From: Verrucomicrobiota bacterium
Lineage (GTDB): Bacteria > Verrucomicrobiota > Verrucomicrobiia > Opitutales > Opitutaceae
Reading direction: 5' to 3'
Assembly (NCBI GenBank): GCA_023457035.1
Contig: JAEWNN010000234.1
Coordinates: forward strand, 1 to 46,241
Length of the DNA: 46,241 nucleotides
The translations under genes and the position numbers were made by a program. Shown here in pieces: positions 41,689-46,241 of the stretch. Position 1 is the first letter of the stretch. Each line of letters starts with the position of its first letter. A model generated the notes under the pieces. The model had not been told where the DNA came from and did no database searches. It was given only the letters and a program-made list of their open reading frames with translations.

Positions 41689-42504
41689 ATGTACCAAAGC
41701 TTCTACGGTTTCGAGGAGATGCCCTTCAACATCACCCCGGACCCGAAGTTCCTCTATCTCAGCCCGTCGCACGTCGACGCGCTCCAGCACCTCAAGTACG
41801 GCATCGAGGAGCGCAAGGGGTTCATCGTCCTCATCGGCGAGGTGGGCTGCGGCAAGACCACGCTCTGCCGCCGGCTCCTCAACGAGCTGGATCCGGACCG
41901 CTTCGAGACCGCCCTCGTGCTCAACCCCCGCGTGACCGAGACCGAGATGCTCGAGACCATCCTGCTCGAGCTCGGCGAGACCATCGAGGACCACACGCAG
42001 AACGCCCTCGTCGCCCAGGTCAACCGAGTCCTCATGTCGCGGATTCACGCCGGCAAGGACATCGTCCTCATCATCGACGAGTGCCAGAACCTCTCCTTCG
42101 AGGTCCTCGAGCAGGTCCGGCTCCTCTCCAACCTCGAGACCGACAAGCAGAAGCTCCTTCAGATCGTCCTGATGGGCCAGCCCGAGTTCAAGGAGAAGCT
42201 CCGCCAGGACCGCCTCCGCCAACTCCGGCAACGCATCCTCGTCCACTACGAGCTCAACCCGCTCTCCCAAGCCGAGGCCGAGCACTACATCTTCCACCGC
42301 CTCACCCTCGCCGGCGCCAACGGCCGCCCGCGTTTCACCAAATGGGCGCTGCGCTCGATCTACCGGCACAGCCGCGGCACGCCGCGCATCATCAATAATC
42401 TCTGTGACAAGGCGCTGCTGGCCGCCTTCGTGCGCGACTCCGACGAGGTCAGCTGGTGGGATGTCCGCCGCGCCCTCAAAGAGATCGCCCACCTCACCGA
42501 CTGA
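41689..42504 (+). CDS. ExeA/GspA-like AAA ATPase
   Basis: This 271-residue ATPase begins with the typical MYQSFYGFEEMPFNITPDPKFLYLSPSH. It has Walker A GEVGCGKTT (50-58), Walker B DIVLIIDE, and QPEFKEKL then HSRGTPRIINNLCDKALL. ExeA forms a complex with ExeB to place the secretin ring through peptidoglycan; related ATPases occur in exosortase/EPS loci. It lacks the C-terminal membrane and peptidoglycan-binding part of full ExeA, so it is a cytosolic form like those of PEP-CTERM systems. A GspB-like gene follows after 78 bases. Confidence 0.9.
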   Translation: MYQSFYGFEEMPFNITPDPKFLYLSPSHVDALQHLKYGIEERKGFIVLIGEVGCGKTTLCRRLLNELDPDRFETALVLNPRVTETEMLETILLELGETIEDHTQNALVAQVNRVLMSRIHAGKDIVLIIDECQNLSFEVLEQVRLLSNLETDKQKLLQIVLMGQPEFKEKLRQDRLRQLRQRILVHYELNPLSQAEAEHYIFHRLTLAGANGRPRFTKWALRSIYRHSRGTPRIINNLCDKALLAAFVRDSDEVSWWDVRRALKEIAHLTD

Positions 42505-42582
42505 GCGCGCCCGCGCGCCCCGCGGTTCTCCGCTTTCCGCCCCGCCTCTTTCCCGCCAACCTCGGCATCAACCTCCGCCGCC

Positions 42583-43281
42583 ATGAGCCTCATCAACGAC
42601 GCCCTGAAAAAAGCGCAACGCGAGCGAACCACCGCGCCGGAGCATCCCGCCACCGTTACGCCGATCGCCCCCCAACCGCCCACCGGCCGAGGGCCGGCCA
42701 GGCGCGAGGAGCTCCGCTCCAAGAGCAACCATTGGCCCCTGCTCCTCGTCGTGCTCGCGCTCATCGGCGGCGGTACCGCCGTGTGGTTTCTCAAGCCCGG
42801 AGGGCAGCCGGCACCGGCCACCTCCACAGCGGCCGCGGACCTTGCGTCCGCGACACAGCCTGCCCCCGCATCCGCTACGGCAGCACCTGCCGAGCCCGCC
42901 CCGGCTCCCGCCCCCCTCCAGATCAATCTGCCCTCCACCGCCACCGAGCCGCCGACACCGGTTGCCGCTGCCCCTGTCCCGCCGGCGGCAGTCCCCCCCA
43001 TGGTCGTCCAGCCGGCGCCCCTGCCTCCACCTGCGCCCGGCACCGAACCGCTCAAGATCTCGCTCCAACTGGAGGACCCGCGCATCCTCGCGTTCCTCGA
43101 CGCCGCCCGTATCCAAGGAATCCGTTCCGTCGCCGATGACGCCAAGTTGCTCATGAACAGCAAGGTCTTCCGCCCCGGCGCCGTCGTCGATCGCGAGCTG
43201 GGGCTGAAACTCGTGCAGATTCTGCCCACCGAACTCGTCTTCGAGGACCCCCGAGGCATCCAGTACCGCAAAGTCCTCTGA
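42583..43281 (+). CDS. GspB-like protein
   Basis: This 232-residue protein starts MSLINDALKKAQRERT, the hallmark N-terminal segment of GspB/ExeB-type partners. A single membrane helix (about 47-67) follows, then a Pro/Ala/Thr-rich periplasmic linker (about 70-155). A C-terminal domain (about 160-232) contains LEDPRILAFLDAARIQGIRSV and VLNSKVF-like strands. It is probably the membrane partner of the ExeA-like ATPase, linking it to the cell wall or secretin. The C-terminal domain is small and not clearly the usual GspB domain. Confidence 0.82.
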   Translation: MSLINDALKKAQRERTTAPEHPATVTPIAPQPPTGRGPARREELRSKSNHWPLLLVVLALIGGGTAVWFLKPGGQPAPATSTAAADLASATQPAPASATAAPAEPAPAPAPLQINLPSTATEPPTPVAAAPVPPAAVPPMVVQPAPLPPPAPGTEPLKISLQLEDPRILAFLDAARIQGIRSVADDAKLLMNSKVFRPGAVVDRELGLKLVQILPTELVFEDPRGIQYRKVL

Positions 43282-43468
43282 GCCGCGACGTGGCAAGGCG
43301 GGGCCCTCCGGGGCGGCGAGGCAGCAGGCCTGCCCTCGCTCCTCGGCACAGGAATCTGGCGCCGACCGCGCGCCACCTCACAGCGGCGTTTCACGGTGAT
43401 GCTGGCGCCAGCCATCGGGCACCCAAAACCCGCTGGACCACGATCCGGGGCACTTCCAAATTCGGCTC

Positions 43469-44971
43469 GTGCGCCTCATCCGCAAGCACCAGTTCAAAGC
43501 AGAGACCAGTCCCCTCGCGGAGCGCTTTCGCCCCAAAGACCGGCAACTGGAGCTGCATCCGCAGGAGAAATGGACGCTTTTCTGGGTGACCCTGCACCTT
43601 TGCTTCCTGCCGTGGGCGCTGGGAACGATGCACCCATGGAGCCAGTGCACGAGTCTCGCGCTGGCAATCGTCGGATTCATCGTGGCCGCCCGACCACGCT
43701 GCTACACGGAGGCGCACACCGGCACTGAAGCCGTGCGTGTACGGCCGCTGCAACGGCTTTGGCGGTTCCCCCTTTTCTGGATCGGACTGCTCGTCCTCGT
43801 CTACATCGCGACACAAGGCATCAACCCTGCATGGCGGTACCGCAGCAACACCGCCTACTGGTGGATCGAACCGATCAAATACTTGGCGTGGCTGCCCCAC
43901 GGGATGGACGTTCCATTCAGGACCGCAGGACCATGGCGCGCGTTGATCATCCACGCCTCGCTCTGGCTCACCATCTGCGCGGTCTGGATCGGCCTGATGC
44001 GCCGCCTGAGCTTCCGGCTGCTCTTCACCCTCCTCGTGGCCAACGGCGTGATCCTTGCCGGGCTCGGTCTCGCCCAACACCTCACGCACGCCACCGGCAT
44101 CTTCTGGTCGCTCAAGGTCAACAGCCAATCCTTCGTCTCCAGCTTCATCTATCGCAACCACGCCGGGGCGTACCTCAACCTCGTGCTCGCCCTCGCCGCG
44201 GGTCTCGCCTGGTGGCACTTCAACCGTGCAGACCGGCGCCTCGCGAAGTCCAGCCCCGCCGGAGTTTTCGCCTTTGGAGCGGTGGTGATCGGCGTGATGG
44301 TGCTCTTCTCCCTCTCGCGCGGTGCCACGCTCACGATGATGACTTTCATCGTCCTCGTCGGCGGAGCCTTTGGCTGGGCACAGCTCCGGCGTCCGGACAA
44401 GCGGCACAGCCGCATCGTTCTGTTCGGATTGCTGGGCCTGCTTCTCGGATTCGTCGCCGTCGGGTTCCAATCGCTCAAGACGGAGAACGTCTGGAAACGC
44501 TTCGCGGGTCTGATCGTCGACCCTGTGGCCTCAACGGGGGACCGGCTCCAGGCGCACGCCGCCGCCACCAAGATGTTCGCACAGCAGCCAGTCCTCGGCT
44601 GGGGCGCCGGTTGTTTCCGCTTCGGTTATCCCGGATACATCTACCAGCGCGCGGACATCTACTACGCGGGGCCCGCGCAACGGAAACTCTGGGAACACGC
44701 CCACAACGACCTGCTCGAGTACTCGATCGAGTTCGGGCTCGTTGGTTGCGCCCTCCTCGGTGCTGGGATCGCATGGCTCTGCTGGCAGCTGCTCCGGCGC
44801 CGCTGCTGGGAGAATCCCTTCGCACTGGCCGCGGCCATCGGCATTGGGCTGACGTTCCTCCACGCGTGGGGAGACTTCGTCTTCCAGAATCCCGCCATCC
44901 TCACAACATGGGCTGTCACATTCCTCGCCGCCAGCCGCTGGGCCGATCTCGACCCAAACCCGACCGCGTAG
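43469..44971 (+). CDS. O-antigen ligase/polymerase-like membrane protein
   Basis: This 500-residue protein has about ten membrane helices and the Wzy_C-type large loop: FSLSRGATLTMM, then PVLGWGAGCFRFGYP and WEHAHNDLLEYSIEFGLVG. Such proteins join or polymerise glycans at the periplasmic face. A GTG start was assigned; the frame stays open to 43400 and has no ATG there, so the N-terminus is uncertain. It follows the GspB-like gene by 187 bases on the same strand and may belong to an exopolysaccharide system with the ATPase pair. Confidence 0.82.
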   Translation: MRLIRKHQFKAETSPLAERFRPKDRQLELHPQEKWTLFWVTLHLCFLPWALGTMHPWSQCTSLALAIVGFIVAARPRCYTEAHTGTEAVRVRPLQRLWRFPLFWIGLLVLVYIATQGINPAWRYRSNTAYWWIEPIKYLAWLPHGMDVPFRTAGPWRALIIHASLWLTICAVWIGLMRRLSFRLLFTLLVANGVILAGLGLAQHLTHATGIFWSLKVNSQSFVSSFIYRNHAGAYLNLVLALAAGLAWWHFNRADRRLAKSSPAGVFAFGAVVIGVMVLFSLSRGATLTMMTFIVLVGGAFGWAQLRRPDKRHSRIVLFGLLGLLLGFVAVGFQSLKTENVWKRFAGLIVDPVASTGDRLQAHAAATKMFAQQPVLGWGAGCFRFGYPGYIYQRADIYYAGPAQRKLWEHAHNDLLEYSIEFGLVGCALLGAGIAWLCWQLLRRRCWENPFALAAAIGIGLTFLHAWGDFVFQNPAILTTWAVTFLAASRWADLDPNPTA

Positions 44972-44999
44972 CCTACGCCTTCCGCGGCCCCTCCCACGG

Positions 45000-45434
45000 C
45001 TACCGGGTTTGCAGGCGGATCGAGTTGAGCCCGTTCTTGCGGCAAAGGTCCATCACCTTGGTGACACTCTTCAACGGAGCGTTCTCGTCGGACCGAATGA
45101 GCACCGTGATGCTTTTGTCCACTCTCGACAGCTCGGCGGCCAGACTTTCGATCTCATCTACCGAGGCTTCGCGCTTGTCGAGCACCAGTTCGCCGTCGCC
45201 GCCCGTAATGGTCACTCGGACGCGGTCGTCCTTGTCGACAGAGATCACCACTTGGCTGTGGAACACGTTCTTCCCCGCGGTCTCCACCTTCGGAAGTGTC
45301 AGGTTCATGGTCCCGCCATGGGCCTCACGGAACTGCATCGTCGCAAAGGTGAAGAACACGAGCATCACCAGCACGTCGATCAACGGCACCAGCGGGAGTT
45401 CGGGCCGTCGGTAGCGATCGCTGCGTAGGCTCAT
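45000..45434 (-). CDS. ExbD/TolR-type energy-transduction protein
   Basis: This 144-residue protein has one N-terminal helix with the essential aspartate in PLVPLIDVLVMLVFFTFA and a periplasmic domain ending in VTKVMDLCRKNGLNSIRLQT. With its ExbB/TolQ partner it uses the proton gradient to energise TonB, TolA or gliding-type machines. Its ATG overlaps the stop of the ExbB gene (ATGA). No tonB or tolA lies in the window. Confidence 0.93.
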   Translation of the reverse strand: MSLRSDRYRRPELPLVPLIDVLVMLVFFTFATMQFREAHGGTMNLTLPKVETAGKNVFHSQVVISVDKDDRVRVTITGGDGELVLDKREASVDEIESLAAELSRVDKSITVLIRSDENAPLKSVTKVMDLCRKNGLNSIRLQTR

Positions 45435-46045
45435 GGCGCGACGGCGTCATCCTCCTTCGCTTTCGGCCGTACCCGCGCGATCACCCGTTCAAGCAGCACA
45501 TCGAGCTGCGCCGCATGATGGTCGATGCGCCGCTGGATGAGGCCGTTGCCCGCCAACGCAACAAGTGCGACGATCAAACCGAGCAGCGTTGCAGAGAGCG
45601 CGTAGCCCACGCTTTGGGAGAACTTCGCCGGGTCGGGCAATCCTGTCATCTGGTCGCGGGTGCTCGAGAATGCACTGAGCAATCCCCAGACTGTGCCAAT
45701 CAAACCCAACAGCGGGGCTCCGGTGTAGATCGTGTCAAGATAACGAACGCCACGCTCCATCTTCATGACTTCGAGTCGCGCGTATGCTTTCGTGGCATCG
45801 GGGTCGCTTGCGTGCCGTTCGGCAAACTCGATCACGCGCCCAAGCACCGAATAGCGCCCGCCCGACGTTTGCTTGTTCAGCAACACCGCCTCCGAAAGCT
45901 CGGGAGGGAGCACCGCCGTTGTGCGCAAGGCGAAGGCGCGTTCGCAAATGATGAACACAGCAACTCCAGATAAGCTCAGGAGAATGTAGGCCAAAGGCCC
46001 CGCCTCCCTGAAAACCCGAGTGAGTTCGACGACAGCGAGAAGCAT
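45431..46045 (-). CDS. ExbB/TolQ/MotA-type proton channel protein
   Basis: This 204-residue protein has three membrane helices: about 16-33, about 120-140 (GAPLLGLIGTVWGLLSAF, the conserved channel segment), and about 158-178 (VGYALSATLLGLIVALVALAGNGLI). The ATG at 46045 gives the usual length; a TTG 30 codons upstream would enter the ribosomal terminator spacer and is unlikely. It is the first gene of the ExbB-ExbD pair and starts 112 bases beyond the 5S terminator hairpin. Confidence 0.92.
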   Translation of the reverse strand: MLLAVVELTRVFREAGPLAYILLSLSGVAVFIICERAFALRTTAVLPPELSEAVLLNKQTSGGRYSVLGRVIEFAERHASDPDATKAYARLEVMKMERGVRYLDTIYTGAPLLGLIGTVWGLLSAFSSTRDQMTGLPDPAKFSQSVGYALSATLLGLIVALVALAGNGLIQRRIDHHAAQLDVLLERVIARVRPKAKEDDAVAP

Positions 46046-46157
46046 AAAAGGAAGAAATAGACGTGCGGCAGCCCGAAAAGTTTCGCAACGCTGAAACTGG
46101 ATTTGAGCAGGATACAAACCGTCTCGCGCCGCCAAGCCCGTGGGCTGGAAAGCAAGA

Positions 46158-46188
46158 AGGCCCGGCCTCCTTTAGGGAGGCCGGGCCT
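46158..46188 (-). terminator. Terminator of the rRNA operon
   Basis: A perfect 13-bp stem (46158-46170 and 46176-46188) with a five-base loop lies five bases beyond the 5S gene. On the minus strand it is followed by TTCTTGCTTT, a moderate T-rich tail. It separates the rRNA operon from exbB. Confidence 0.9.
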
Positions 46189-46192
46189 ATAA

Positions 46193-46241
46193 TCCTGGCA
46201 ATAACCTACTCTCGCGGAACCTTACGTCCAACTACCATTGG
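46193..46241 (-). rRNA. rrf: 5S ribosomal RNA, 3' part
   Basis: The last ~49 bases match the reverse complement of a 5S rRNA 3' end. They begin CCTGGCA (the terminal stem), then CCTACTCTCGCG, and reach ACTACCATTGG as in the conserved loop region. The gene continues off the right edge, where 23S and 16S genes would be expected. Confidence 0.93.

Noticed and set aside
43316..43339. Terminator after the GspB-like gene
   Set aside because: The outer 6-bp arms are interrupted by an asymmetric internal loop and there is no T tract, so it was not listed as a feature.
46158..46188. 13-bp inverted repeat as a member of the GTAGG hairpin family
   Set aside because: Longer stem, different loop, no GTAGG flank, and its place after the 5S gene fits an ordinary terminator.

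Overview
The window is about 46 kb of very GC-rich bacterial chromosome with dense coding and mostly weak ribosome-binding sites. The gene content is Gram-negative: an RND pump, a TonB-dependent receptor, an ExbB/ExbD-type pair, an ExeA/GspB-type pair, a Tat-exported phosphatase and several lipoproteins. The style of the genes and the intergenic repeats suggest Verrucomicrobiota, perhaps an Opitutaceae relative; this is an inference from recognition, not a search result. I see no prophage, insertion sequence, CRISPR array or tRNA.

Layout. 1-1718: end of an RND pump, a membrane-anchored rhodanese and a lipoprotein thioredoxin. 1761-7470 (minus): a DUF3592-like membrane protein behind a 1750-residue secreted TPR protein. 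7836-9259: a second rhodanese coupled to a YeiH-type exporter. 9488-13514: a phosphate group (Na/Pi cotransporter with PhoU-like tail, a GAF protein, a Tat alkaline phosphatase). 13861-16887 (minus): a metallo-hydrolase and a chemotaxis receptor. 17154-17510: a DUF4031 pseudogene. 17675-21463 (minus): a tightly coupled seven-gene run (NifX-like, PaaI-type thioesterase, PanD, DUF89, degenerate B1-type metallo-beta-lactamase fold, C_GCAxxG_C_C, PPOX), with a DUF134 regulator divergent from it. 21965-24651 (minus): a Gly-rich secreted protein and an OprC/NosA-like copper receptor. 24903-27600 (minus): recR, ybaB, an acetyltransferase and an SDR. 27655-32269 (plus): a DJ-1 protein, two GT-B-like proteins and a flavin disulfide reductase. 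32429-34374 (minus): hisA and an ICMT-like protein. 34531-36404: a NarL-type two-component pair. 36502-40173 (minus): a VWA protein, sensor kinase and OmpR-type regulator operon, preceded by a broken second VWA gene. 41250-46045: ftsB, ExeA-like ATPase, GspB-like protein, O-antigen ligase-like protein and ExbD/ExbB. The right edge holds the 3' end of a 5S rRNA gene (minus) and its terminator.

The most unusual signals are intergenic. First, at least seven arrays of degenerate 7-base tandem repeats of two types (CCAYYGN and NNNAATC) sit against, or run over, a start or stop codon, and every array has the same polarity toward the gene it touches. Second, a family of hairpins has about 9-bp arms whose sequence differs at each site, while the flank (GTAGG) and loop (TCC or TT) recur. 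Among genes, the seven-gene operon with a Zn1-site-depleted metallo-beta-lactamase fold and the 1750-residue secreted protein deserve most attention.
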